A stretch of DNA of 64,000 bases, from assembly GCA_964503045.1 (NCBI GenBank), contig CAZCZI010000030.1:1-64000 (forward strand), written 5' to 3'. This DNA is from CAYZJR01 sp964503045. Lineage in GTDB: Bacteria > Cyanobacteriota > Vampirovibrionia > Obscuribacterales > Obscuribacteraceae. Of this stretch, positions 51,880 to 60,767 are shown one piece after another. Each line of letters opens with the position of its first letter. Position 1 is the first letter of the stretch. The notes under the pieces are model-generated. The model had not been told where the DNA came from and made no database searches. It saw nothing but the letters and a program-made list of their open reading frames with translations. The position numbers were made by a program, and so were the translations under genes.

Positions 51880-52479
51880 TTATCCGCTCTTGGGTTCATT
51901 TCCTTCCAGCTTTCTGATGCGGTATTCCATTTCGAATAGTGGTTCAAACATTTGAATCGATTTGTCAATGTTCTTGAGGTACCTTCCAATACCATCAAAC
52001 TTTTTGAACGCCTCGCCAAAACGCTTGTCTACATGTATTTGAAAACCTGACAATCGATCGAGTATGGCATCGCTCTTTTTATCAAGTGAATGTAACTGAG
52101 CCAGGGCGGCATCGGTCTTCTGCTCAAGCGAGTTGAATCTAGCATCGGTCGAATCGAATCTAGCATCGGTCGAATCGAATCTAGCATCGGTCGAATCGAA
52201 TCTAGCATCGGTCCTCTGCTCAAGCAAACCTAATTGAGCAACGGCAGCATCGGTCTTCTGCTCAAGCGAATCGAATCTGGCATCGGTCTTCTGCTCAAGC
52301 GAACCTAATTGAGCAACGGCGGCATCGGTCTTCTGCTCAAGCGAATCGAATCTAGCATCGGTCGAATCGAATCTAGCATCGGTCTTCTGCTCAAGTGAAT
52401 CGAATCGACCTGAAAGTGCGTCGATTTTCTGCTCAAGCGAATCGAAACGACGTGAAATGGCTTCAAATAGATCTGGCAT
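51880..52479 (-). CDS. Repetitive coiled-coil protein
   Basis: The protein has 199 residues. Residues 8-140 are heptad-type repeats of DARFDSLEQKT and DARFDST, giving long coiled-coil potential. The DNA shows 21-bp and longer tandem units, so copy number may vary between strains. The non-repeat C-terminus (FGEAFKKFDGIGRYLKNIDK) is helical. Possible partners include the SbcD gene 37 bp downstream, but this rests on spacing. It might also be a tail-fibre-like or scaffold protein; no family is clear. Confidence 0.75.
   Translation of the reverse strand: MPDLFEAISRRFDSLEQKIDALSGRFDSLEQKTDARFDSTDARFDSLEQKTDAAVAQLGSLEQKTDARFDSLEQKTDAAVAQLGLLEQRTDARFDSTDARFDSTDARFDSTDARFNSLEQKTDAALAQLHSLDKKSDAILDRLSGFQIHVDKRFGEAFKKFDGIGRYLKNIDKSIQMFEPLFEMEYRIRKLEGNEPKSG
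52135..52213. repeat. 21-bp tandem repeat, about 3.5 copies
   Basis: Period 21 bp, core AGCATCGGTCGAATCGAATC plus one base, at 52141, 52162, 52183 and partly 52204. It codes the DARFDST heptads of the coiled-coil protein. Confidence 0.9.
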
Positions 52480-52614
52480 CTCTATTCCTCCAATACCACT
52501 ATATATTCAAAACCGGTTGAGCGACACGAAAAACTCAGTGATTTCAGAATAAATTGGGAGCGCTTAATGTGCTAAGTGCTCGTTCGAGATCCGTGGATTA
52601 CTGGGCGTTTCGGC

Positions 52615-53865
52615 CTACTCGCGCCGGAAGTGCCTGCGCAGACTGAGACAGCGGCTTTCGATCAACCACCAGCTGAGCAGCGACAAAAGATAGGTCGCAA
52701 CAAGCGCACTTGAAAAATACAGCGACCAGCCCGTACAGCCATCGAAGCTCTTGCCGTTCAGCAAAAATCCAACCCCCGCCAATACTGCATAGTGGATTAG
52801 ATACATGCAGTATGTAATTTTCCCGGGGCCGGCAAGCAGTGCAGATGAGAGAAATGCCTTCCACCAGCGGCAAGAGAGCGCTGCAATCAAGAGTGATCCA
52901 AATGAGACCGCAATGATCGCAAACAACGGAACATTGAACCAAGTATTAAGCATCAATGATGGTGCCCAACAACCAATCGCAAAGAGTGCGGCAAATCCGC
53001 CAGCGAACAAAGCCCAGCCGTGACGGGCCAGCCGCGCGAATACATTCGGATAATGCACTGCAGTAATTGCTATTATCGCCCCTATCATCAGACCATCAAG
53101 ATGCGATAGAGTGCAGTGATAATACGCCGTATGGGGCGCGGGCAGTTGCGCAAGCATTGTTGTGCGACTATCAGACCAGAGCACCGTCCGTGATGCAATC
53201 GAAACCATGAAAAGTGCACCCGCCCACCTCAAAATATTTCGCGGTTTCTTCACGAGCATCACAATCAGTGGCCAGGTGAGGTAAAACTGTTCCTCAACCG
53301 CCAAAGACCAAAGCGGCATTACTGCACTTGTTACGGGGAAAGCCGTCAACTTGCTCACCGTAACTAGCGCATCAAGAGAAAATGTAAGACTTACATTGCC
53401 CAAAAAAAGCGAGAGTGGAACAAACTGCGCCAGAAGAAATCGCTGAAACTCCGGTTGGAAACAGATTCCCTGCGCTAGCGGAATACCGAAGCACAGCGTA
53501 AAGAGAACCAGATAATACGCAGGCCAAATTCGAATCGCTCTTCGTGCATAGAAAAACTTCAGCGATATCGAGCCAAATTTCTGCTTCTCTTGCAACAGCA
53601 ATGTTGTGATCAAAAATCCACTGAGCACAAAAAAGAGATCTACTCCAGCCCACCCCCAGTTTGCGAGTCTCGTTATCGCTGCCGAAAGCCACGGTAGTTG
53701 TGTAGATGTCGGAAGCGTCGGTGCATGGTGCAAGAAAACCAACAGGAAGGCGATCGTTCGCAATCCATCAAGCTCTCGCCAATATGCAGAAATCTTCTCT
53801 ACGCGCGGGCTCGAACTCTTCTTCAAGTTCGAATCAAATGCCAAGTTTTTTGAGAGTTGCTGCAT
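52615..53865 (-). CDS. Acyltransferase family 3 membrane protein
   Basis: The protein has 416 residues and about ten helices. Marks are YWRELDGLRTIAFLLVFLHH (conserved His pair near 47), FYARRAIRIWPAYYLVLF and SLAVEEQFYLTWPL. This is the OafA/NodX-type family that O-acylates surface glycans. It is the second such gene in the window (first at 7329) and stands apart from the glycan locus, with no glycosyltransferase next to it. The 5' side faces a secreted protein gene across about 200 bp. Confidence 0.87.
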   Translation of the reverse strand: MQQLSKNLAFDSNLKKSSSPRVEKISAYWRELDGLRTIAFLLVFLHHAPTLPTSTQLPWLSAAITRLANWGWAGVDLFFVLSGFLITTLLLQEKQKFGSISLKFFYARRAIRIWPAYYLVLFTLCFGIPLAQGICFQPEFQRFLLAQFVPLSLFLGNVSLTFSLDALVTVSKLTAFPVTSAVMPLWSLAVEEQFYLTWPLIVMLVKKPRNILRWAGALFMVSIASRTVLWSDSRTTMLAQLPAPHTAYYHCTLSHLDGLMIGAIIAITAVHYPNVFARLARHGWALFAGGFAALFAIGCWAPSLMLNTWFNVPLFAIIAVSFGSLLIAALSCRWWKAFLSSALLAGPGKITYCMYLIHYAVLAGVGFLLNGKSFDGCTGWSLYFSSALVATYLLSLLSWWLIESRCLSLRRHFRRE

Positions 53866-54063
53866 GAAGCTCGCGCCGTCAATATCCGGCAGCCATCATC
53901 ATCTACATGTATAGATTTCAGGCGGCTGCATTGTAACCCCTGGCAATCGAAGATTTCATGAGGTTAACTTCAGCGCTCCGAACAATAAAATCGACCTCTT
54001 GACAGCGAATACTTGCCATCATTCAGTTAAAATAATGTCATCTCTCGGTGGGATCCATATCAC

Positions 54064-54828
54064 ATGAAGGCTAAGGCGATCGCAGCACTCTCGGCTTGTG
54101 CGATTTCATTAACCGCGATGTCGGCGTTTTCGACGCCGTCTGCTTCCGCCGCGCCGCTTTACAATGGGTCTACAGTTCGAAGCATCATCAAAAGAGCCGG
54201 CATCTGGAAGCTGTGCCCGGAAACCTCGGTTTCCGTGTTTGGTTCAACCGTTTCTGTCTCGTTGTACAGGCACCCCAAAAGTTCAGAAACTGACTTGAAG
54301 ATCGACGCAGTCCTAATGGCAAATGCGCTGTCCAAAGAATTCGATCAAATGATCACGGAGCTGCGCGCGCACTTCTTTGAAGACGACGGACAACAGAGTT
54401 TCTACACGGTGATTGTGCCGACAGCATTGGTGCGGCAGTACGGAAGCGGCGAAATTTCGCAAGCTGCACTCCTTTCCGCGCTTTCGGTGGTGAGAGGAAA
54501 TCCGAATGATATTGCATCTCACTATCGCTCTATGTCGTATCAACAAATCATGGCACCATCAGCGGTGGTTGGTGATTACATGAAGAGGGAACGCCAGGAA
54601 GTATGGCGCGACCTCGAGAATCTCGAAAAGCAGGGCTACGACATTTCAACCACTCGAGCTCATGCACTGGCAATGGAAGATGCCGCCAGGCGCCATGATT
54701 GGCAGACCTTGCGCAATCAGTACGCCATCGTGAAAACCATGATTCCAGGAAGGATGCGCATATCCAAGCGCAACAAATCAAGAAAGCTCGTGGCGGCAAA
54801 GATTGTGAGAGCTGTTCGCGTGCACTGA
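54064..54828 (+). CDS. Secreted protein of unknown function
   Basis: The protein has 254 residues. A classic signal peptide starts the protein (basic KAK, hydrophobic IAALSACAISLTAMSAF) with likely cleavage after SASAA. The mature part has beta strands (TSVSVFGSTVSVSLYRHP), then a helical region and a very basic C-terminus (RMRISKRNKSRKLVAAKIVR). No family was recognised. It lies 47 bp upstream of rlmD on the same strand, which may only be chance. Confidence 0.72.
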   Translation: MKAKAIAALSACAISLTAMSAFSTPSASAAPLYNGSTVRSIIKRAGIWKLCPETSVSVFGSTVSVSLYRHPKSSETDLKIDAVLMANALSKEFDQMITELRAHFFEDDGQQSFYTVIVPTALVRQYGSGEISQAALLSALSVVRGNPNDIASHYRSMSYQQIMAPSAVVGDYMKRERQEVWRDLENLEKQGYDISTTRAHALAMEDAARRHDWQTLRNQYAIVKTMIPGRMRISKRNKSRKLVAAKIVRAVRVH

Positions 54829-54875
54829 TCGTCAGGGCTTGGTATCATCTGCTCACTTAGATAAAGTGGCATTAT

Positions 54876-56336
54876 ATGATTCAAAAAGGCGACGTCAAAA
54901 CCGTTTCGATTACGTCTCTTGCTCCGGGCGGCGAAGGAGTTAGTAAAGACCTCGGCATTGCATTGTTTGTGGATCGCACCGCCCCTGGTGACAAAGCGGA
55001 AGTCGAAGTTTTCGATGTGAGAAAGGGCTTCGCGAAAGCCGCGCTCAAGCGAATCATCGAGCCCTCCGTGCAAAGGGCAAAACCGCCTTGCTCATTATTC
55101 AACGTGTGCGGGGGCTGTCAGTGGCAACACATCGATTATCAACACCAAACGGCCGCCAAAACCGATCTTGTGAAACAGACAATCAAGCACATCGGTGGTT
55201 TGGATCCCGCGGTTGTTCTGCCCACGATAGGCGCCGCCGACCCGCTCAACTACCGCAACAAAGTTCAGTTTCCCGTGAAGAACCCAAAGGGATCTCAACG
55301 CATTTTGGCTGGTTACTTCAAAGTGAACAGTCATGAACTCGTCAACATCAAACACTGCCCGGTTCAGCCGCAGCTTCTCGACCGCGTGCTGGAATCGGTG
55401 AAGGATCTCTGCGAAACCTTTGAGGTCGATGCTTACGACGAAAAGCGCCACAATGGGCTCTTGAGGCACATCAATTTCCGCTATAGCTTCGCCTCTGAAA
55501 AAGTGCTTGTCACGCTGGTTTTGAACTTACCGGAAGACACCATTCCCGACTCGATTGCTGGGGTTGCAGAAGGGCTCATGTCCCTCGTGCCGGAAGTGAC
55601 GGGTGTTTGCGTCAATCTCAATCCGCATCGAGGAAATCGAATTCTGGGAGATACGACCGTGTGCATCGCTGGAGATCCTTATATTGAGGAGGTTCTCCAG
55701 TCTGATAAGGCCACGCTGCCCGAGAAGAATCGCCAGGGACTGCACTTTCGCCTGTCATCTACTAGTTTCTTCCAAGTCAACACACAACAGGCGGTGACGC
55801 TTCTGGAAAGCGTATCCAACGGCTTACAGAACATTGCAGATGCAATTGGTACGCCGGTCGGCGGGCTGGATGTGGTTGATGCTTATGCAGGAGTCGGTAC
55901 GATAGCGCTCTGGATGGCGCCGTTAGTGGGACATGTGGTCGCCATTGAAGACCACCCTGCCGCGGTTGCCGACGGCAGAGAAAACGCCCGGCTCAACGCC
56001 CTCAGCAATGTCGAGTTTAAGTTGGCGAGAGTCGAAGATGAGCTGCCATCGCTAATTGCCGGCGGTTTTGCGCCCGATGTAGTGGTGGTCGACCCGCCCC
56101 GCAAAGGTCTTGCGCCTGAGGTCGTCCAAGCCCTGCTTTCAAGCGGTGCCGGAGCTATACTGTATGTGAGCTGCAACCCCGCAACACTAGCCAGGGACCT
56201 GAAATTGCTGGAGGCCGGTGCGCCCGATATGTTGAACGATGCAGCGACTGGGTATAAAACGATTCAGATTCAACCTGTGGACTTGTTCCCCCAGACCTTT
56301 CACGTGGAATCAGTGAGCACCCTAATAAGGCGGTAG
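54876..56336 (+). CDS. rlmD: 23S rRNA (uracil-C5)-methyltransferase RlmD/RumA type
   Basis: The protein has 486 residues. An N-terminal TRAM/OB domain (about 1-62) is followed by the iron-sulphur cysteines in PCSLFNVCGGCQWQH and the fourth in KHCPVQPQ. The methyltransferase domain has VVDAYAGVGTIALWMA (motif I), VVVDPPRKGLAPEVV, and YVSCNPATLARDL with the catalytic Cys. All four [4Fe-4S] ligands are present. It methylates U1939 or a nearby uridine of 23S rRNA; RlmC-type site choice cannot be excluded. The GNAT gene follows 12 bp later. Confidence 0.9.
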   Translation: MIQKGDVKTVSITSLAPGGEGVSKDLGIALFVDRTAPGDKAEVEVFDVRKGFAKAALKRIIEPSVQRAKPPCSLFNVCGGCQWQHIDYQHQTAAKTDLVKQTIKHIGGLDPAVVLPTIGAADPLNYRNKVQFPVKNPKGSQRILAGYFKVNSHELVNIKHCPVQPQLLDRVLESVKDLCETFEVDAYDEKRHNGLLRHINFRYSFASEKVLVTLVLNLPEDTIPDSIAGVAEGLMSLVPEVTGVCVNLNPHRGNRILGDTTVCIAGDPYIEEVLQSDKATLPEKNRQGLHFRLSSTSFFQVNTQQAVTLLESVSNGLQNIADAIGTPVGGLDVVDAYAGVGTIALWMAPLVGHVVAIEDHPAAVADGRENARLNALSNVEFKLARVEDELPSLIAGGFAPDVVVVDPPRKGLAPEVVQALLSSGAGAILYVSCNPATLARDLKLLEAGAPDMLNDAATGYKTIQIQPVDLFPQTFHVESVSTLIRR

Positions 56337-56348
56337 AAATCCTCTTCT

Positions 56349-56807
56349 ATGGTTCTGTCCGGAATTTGGAAACGTCATGATAATTCCAAAGATCCTCTTC
56401 CAGAGAATCTGGTGATTAGCCATGCCAAAGATGTTCCACCTGAGGACGTGCAGGATATTTGCGCTTCGGTGGGCTGGAGCCGCCGCGAGCCGGCTCTGAT
56501 TACCAAAGCATTATTGAACAGCCTTGCAGTTGTTTCAGTTTGGGATGGAACAGTCATGGTGGGTTTCGCCAGGGCCACAGGCGACAAGGTTTTCAATGCA
56601 ACGGTTTGGGACATGGTCGTGCGCCCGAACTACCAGCGTTTAGGCATTGGACGACTTGTGATGTATGAACTGTTGAAGGAACTCGATGAGTATGAGATTC
56701 CGCTTGTGACTCTCTATGCAGACCCAGGAACGGATGGGTTTTACAAACGCTTTGGATTCCTCACAGACCCATCGGGCGTGCGCGGGATGTTTAGAGAACG
56801 TCTCTAA
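56349..56807 (+). CDS. GNAT family N-acetyltransferase
   Basis: The protein has 152 residues. The acetyl-CoA binding motif A is VVRPNYQRLGIGRLVMYELL (about 105-124, Q/R-x2-G-x-G), and GFYKRFGFLTDPSGVRGMF closes the fold. It is the usual length for a stand-alone GNAT. The substrate is unknown. It is probably cotranscribed with rlmD. Confidence 0.88.
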   Translation: MVLSGIWKRHDNSKDPLPENLVISHAKDVPPEDVQDICASVGWSRREPALITKALLNSLAVVSVWDGTVMVGFARATGDKVFNATVWDMVVRPNYQRLGIGRLVMYELLKELDEYEIPLVTLYADPGTDGFYKRFGFLTDPSGVRGMFRERL

Positions 56808-56855
56808 AGCCCAGTCGCCCTCAATTTCAAGTGGTATCGGAATTGGTGCGGAAGT

Positions 56856-57764
56856 TTAGAAATCCAACACTGGCTCTTCAGAATTCCAGCAAGACATGTC
56901 GTTGATTTCGGTCGTGTCCAATGTAATCAAGTTAAGCTCTGATGCATACGATTTCAATCGAGCCCGAATCTTGAGAAATTCGGTAGAATCAGGCAAGTCT
57001 GCTGCTTCTATATCTTCATACAAATTCCCAAGCATCGTCTCGCATTGATTGAGCCATGACAATAGCAACCGCTCTGGAATGTTCCTCTTTGTCATCAACT
57101 TTTCGATTGCGTCGGGAATCTCAAAGTGATCCGCCGGACTGAACGACAAATTGTCGCAAATCGTGCGAAGTTGATGCTGATTGGCTGAATGCATCAAATT
57201 TAGACGTGCGAGGAACAATCGTGTCTGCACGTGGGTGCATCGATCTGAAACTTGATCCACCGCTTTTTTTACAAGCAATTCTGCCCGGAAAACTCGCCCA
57301 AGTGAAATCAACAAAGAGGTATCTGAATTCACATCCATCAGTTTTGTCGGCTGCGGGAATAACGCTAGAGGCGCTCTAACAACCTAATATACCGTACCTA
57401 TCAACAAACGAACTTGATTTAATCTTCCTGGAGAGCCAGTAACCTCAATGTGCATAGTTGTTAGGCCATCACTAAGTCGCCGGTTGTTGTAGAGCGCATG
57501 ACTCACTATTTCAGAGGCTTCGCGAAAGCAAGGAATGGCAGCTTCCAGTTTTCCAACTTGCATGAACGCCAATCCGAGTTCGTCCAATGCATCGTATTCG
57601 GTGCCGGGAATGTTTTGGCGAAGAAGAGTGACCGCAGCCTCTGAGCAAGCAATTGCATGATCGAATGCAGGTCAAAAAGAACCACTCAGGTCTTTTGCAA
57701 GCGAAGTGGAAGCAGTTGAGGCGGCCAAGACTTGGGCTATGAGAGAAAGAAAAGAACTTGTCAT
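56856..57764 (-). pseudogene. TPR-protein gene broken by two in-frame stops
   Basis: One frame runs from ATG 57764 to 56856 and would give about 300 residues, but holds TGA at 57672-57674 and TAG at 57384-57386. The segments read MTSSFLSLIAQVLAASTAST, then AFDHAIACSEAAVTLLRQNI with ALDELGLAFMQVGKLEAAIP (a TPR pair), then about 175 residues of helical sequence such as LLVKKAVDQVSDRCTHVQTR. The last part could start alone at ATG 57338 but has no ribosome site. Decay of a TPR gene is the simplest reading; sequencing error or read-through are alternatives. Confidence 0.68.
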
Positions 57765-57959
57765 TTATGGAATTGACGGGTTCGTACGAGAGAAGAGCAA
57801 TTTCATGTGCCTCAGAAATGTGGCTTAAACTCACAGGTTTTTGAACGAAAGATTAAGCAAAAGAGGCGAATACCACTGCCCTGAGGGGCGACTCGTGGTA
57901 AATTCTTAGATTCGTATATATAGTCCGAATCCTCGCCCTTGCTTGAACTGGGAGATGTC

Positions 57960-58484
57960 ATGAAAGTCATTTTGCAGCAGAACGTCCAAAAACTCGGAAA
58001 GGCCGGCGATATCGTCGAAGCGTCGCCTGGGTATTTCCGCAACTTCCTCCAACCCAGAAAGCTTGCGGTCCTTGCGACTCCTGGCACCCTCAAAAAGCGT
58101 GAGGAAGATGCTGAAGTTTTGAAGAAGCGTGCTGCTGCCGCTCACCAAGAAGCCGTCGACCTCGCCGCCAAAATCTCAGGCGTTGGAACAATTGTGTTGA
58201 CCGTCAAAGCCGGTGAAGGTGGCAAGCTCTACGGCAAGATTACGACTAAAGAAATCGCCACCGCTCTCGAAAAGGCGCTCGGAAGTCAAATCGACAAGCG
58301 TTTGGTTAAGCCGCTGGAAGAAGTCGCTTCTTTGGGTACCTTTAAGGTTGTTGTCAAGTTGGCGCCGGATGTACAAGGCGAGTTCTCGGTCGAAGTGAAA
58401 CCCGAAGGTTACTTCCCAACCAAGGAAGTCAAGGAAGAATCAGCTGAAACAAAAGAAGAAGCTGCTCAGCCTGTCGAAGCTTAA
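57960..58484 (+). CDS. rplI: 50S ribosomal protein L9
   Basis: The protein has 174 residues. The N-terminal RNA-binding domain MKVILQQNVQKLGKAGDIVE, then ASPGYFRNFLQPRKLA, holds the L9 signature. The long connecting helix (KKREEDAEVLKKRAAAAHQE) and the C-terminal domain follow. A Glu/Lys/Ala-rich tail of about 20 residues exceeds the usual 148-150. ATG 57960 is chosen for GGGAG at 57950-57954. It stands without rpsF, ssb or rpsR neighbours. Confidence 0.95.
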   Translation: MKVILQQNVQKLGKAGDIVEASPGYFRNFLQPRKLAVLATPGTLKKREEDAEVLKKRAAAAHQEAVDLAAKISGVGTIVLTVKAGEGGKLYGKITTKEIATALEKALGSQIDKRLVKPLEEVASLGTFKVVVKLAPDVQGEFSVEVKPEGYFPTKEVKEESAETKEEAAQPVEA

Positions 58485-58704
58485 GGTCTCAATCTCCCGT
58501 CAAGCCCGAGACCGTGTTACAGCGGACTGAGATCTGTTCGCTGTCTACTTCGGGCAGTGAGCCAGTCCATCATGACCACATCAAACTTCTGTTCTTGAAG
58601 CTTCGTAAGTCTTTCCTCGCAACTGTTCACTACAAGAACTGCGATTCCAAGCCGTTCTGCTATTTTGCAAATCGGACAGGTTGGGTCGCTAACTCAAGTC
58701 TGGG

Positions 58705-58965
58705 TTAAGGTTTAGAGCTTAAGGGTTGCAACAGTTCATCGGCGCGAGTCTCGAACGGCTCGGTGAAAATTTCGCCTTCTGGAGATCTGCGCAGAATCTC
58801 TATTTTTTGCTCAGCGCCTTTGAGAAACTTTTCGCAGATAGAAGATAACTTGATGCCTCTGTCGAAAAGCTCAAGTGCGCGCTCGAGTTTCAACTCGCCA
58901 TCGAGTTCTTGCACAACCGACTCCAACTCTGCCAGGCTGGTTTCGAAATCTTGTGGGTTTGCCAT
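58705..58965 (-). CDS. xseB: Exodeoxyribonuclease VII small subunit
   Basis: The protein has 86 residues. FETSLAELESVVQELDGELK, then LERALELFDRGIKLSSICEK, is the XseB helical pair. It binds XseA to make the single-strand exonuclease VII. AGGAG lies 7 bp before the ATG. It is 69 bp downstream of xseA on the same strand. The 220-bp gap to rplI holds only a weak GGTCTC/GAGACC hairpin. Confidence 0.95.
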   Translation of the reverse strand: MANPQDFETSLAELESVVQELDGELKLERALELFDRGIKLSSICEKFLKGAEQKIEILRRSPEGEIFTEPFETRADELLQPLSSKP

Positions 58966-59034
58966 GACGTTCTCCTTTATTGAGTGGATCTGAGATGTTG
59001 GACTGGGGTAAAAAGACTTTTGTTCAATTGGATT

Positions 59035-60267
59035 TCAGGATGGAGGAATGACTTCTTCTACCTTGACTCGCAGGCTGCCGTTGAGCAGAAGAATTTCTAG
59101 CGTTTCTCCTTGAGCAACGAATGAGGCATCGATTATGATCTCGCCGCTCGATTTGCGGACTACGCAGAAGCCTCGATTCATCACACTTTTGGGACTAAGC
59201 GCAAGAAGTTTTTCTCTATTCATGTTCAATCTATGAGTTGCCTGCGAAAACGCATTAACCATCAAGTTGATCATTTGGTTGCGCCTGTGCAAGACGCTTG
59301 CGTCCAATCGCTTCAATCTTTCTTGATAGCGCTTGAGGCTGTGCCATGGGTCGAATTTCTCAAGTTGTCGTCTCGCATCTTTCATGCGCATCTCGAGAGA
59401 AGACCAAAGTTTGTGATCTAAGTGCTCCCACTTGTCTGAGAGTTCGGCACTCGCCCTGGAAACCAATTCGGCGGCCGCAGTTGGAGTGGGCGCACGTAGG
59501 TCTGCGACGAGATCGCAGATGGTTATGTCTGTTTCGTGTCCTACGCCGGAGATTACCGGCACTCTGCATGTTGCGACTGCACGAGCTACGGGCTCGGTGT
59601 TGAACGACCAGAGATCTTCGATAGAGCCTCCGCCGCGTGCCACGAGAATTACATCGACATCGGGGATGCATTGAAGATAGTTGAGCGCTTCGACAATGTC
59701 TTCGACTGAACCTTCCCCTTGAACCTTCGCTGGCGCAATTACGACATTTACTGATTTGTTTCTGCGTGTCAGTGCGCTGATTATGTCGCGGACTGCTGCT
59801 CCCACCGGACTCGTGACCACTCCAATTTTGCGAGGAGCAAGAGGAATTGGACGCTTTCGCTCCAAATCCAGTAAGCCTTCGCTATCGAGTTGTTTGCGAA
59901 GCTGATCGAATGCCAGCTGCCATGCGCCTACGCCGACCGGCTCAAGCGATGTGACCACCATTTGGTAGGCACCGCGTGGTGGATAAACACTGAGTTTTCC
60001 GCGTGCGACAACCGCCATGCCGTCTTCCAATTTGAACTTCATATGTAAGGTAGAGTTTTTGAAGCACACGCACGGCAGAGTCGCATCTTTGTCTTTTAAC
60101 GAGAAGTACCAGTGTCCGGACGGATACAGTTTTGCGTTGCTAATCTCTCCAGAGACTAAAACAAAGTCGAACTCAGTCTCCAACACATCTTTTATATGTG
60201 TAGTAAGCTCCGAGACTGAGAGCACGGGTTGAAGAGAGTCATAATTAGGTTGTTTGATGCTAAACAC
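59035..60267 (-). CDS. xseA: Exodeoxyribonuclease VII large subunit
   Basis: About 410 residues. An OB-fold DNA-binding domain comes first (SGEISNAKLYPSGHWYFSLK). The catalytic region has GVVTSPVGAAVRDI, VARGGGSIEDLWSFN and ISGVGHETDITICDLVADLR, then APTPTAAAELV, all XseA hallmarks. A long coiled coil (about 265-350) and a short C-terminal domain complete it. GTG 60267 is favoured, since GAGG lies 8 bp upstream; ATG 60294 would add nine residues. It is cotranscribed with xseB. Confidence 0.94.
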   Translation of the reverse strand: MFSIKQPNYDSLQPVLSVSELTTHIKDVLETEFDFVLVSGEISNAKLYPSGHWYFSLKDKDATLPCVCFKNSTLHMKFKLEDGMAVVARGKLSVYPPRGAYQMVVTSLEPVGVGAWQLAFDQLRKQLDSEGLLDLERKRPIPLAPRKIGVVTSPVGAAVRDIISALTRRNKSVNVVIAPAKVQGEGSVEDIVEALNYLQCIPDVDVILVARGGGSIEDLWSFNTEPVARAVATCRVPVISGVGHETDITICDLVADLRAPTPTAAAELVSRASAELSDKWEHLDHKLWSSLEMRMKDARRQLEKFDPWHSLKRYQERLKRLDASVLHRRNQMINLMVNAFSQATHRLNMNREKLLALSPKSVMNRGFCVVRKSSGEIIIDASFVAQGETLEILLLNGSLRVKVEEVIPPS

Positions 60268-60689
60268 GGCGAGTACCTCTTCTGTAAGCACCATAACTGG
60301 TGCCTTGGCTTGCTAGCCTTGATGATCGCGTCGCATATGTCCTACTGATATCTAGTAGTCTCCCGCGAGTTAGGGCGCTACTTTAATAACGTTTGACAGT
60401 CCCAAAAAGTTCAGATCTCTTTTTGTCCACACATTACCTGAGGAAAGTTTGCCGATCCTTATAAATAGTAGATTCTGAGCATGTTTAATCTGGCTGCGAA
60501 TTCTCAAAGAATTGCTGTCGTGTATAAAACGGCGTGTGATCAATATCTTCAAACGATCATTCCTTCTATATGTATACGATGTTTGATCTGATTTCGCTGA
60601 AACGCTGATGTCAAGCCGGTTCTGTAGGATGGTCGGCGGGAACTATAGATGGTGTAGACCGGTCGAAATTATCAGCTAGAGTTTTTCAT
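60268..60689. other. Gene-free stretch upstream of xseA
   Basis: About 420 bp between xseA and the next promoter. A 60-codon minus-strand frame (60370-60552) is present but has no ribosome site or recognisable content. No RNA gene is seen. Confidence 0.5.
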
Positions 60690-60727
60690 TTGACTGATGG
60701 CGTTGTCATACTATATATTAGTATGAC
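60690..60727 (+). promoter_or_regulatory. Promoter covered by a perfect palindrome
   Basis: -35 TTGACT (60690-60695) and a -10 of TATATA (60712-60717, spacer 16) or TATATT (60714-60719, spacer 18). Arms GTCATACTA (60705-60713) and TAGTATGAC (60719-60727) around 5 bases cover the -10 completely. This is the layout of a repressor site, serving the gene at 60768. Confidence 0.72.
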
Positions 60728-60767
60728 ATACAAACGTAAGGTAATCAACTGGCAGGGGGTTAGTTTT

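Noticed and set aside
52135..52400. Short regular repeats that might suggest a CRISPR array
   Set aside because: The repeats are contiguous 21-bp units without unique spacers and are coding heptads in frame.
60370..60552. 60-codon minus-strand frame upstream of xseA
   Set aside because: No ribosome site, no recognisable features, and it lies alone in a gene-free stretch; insufficient support.
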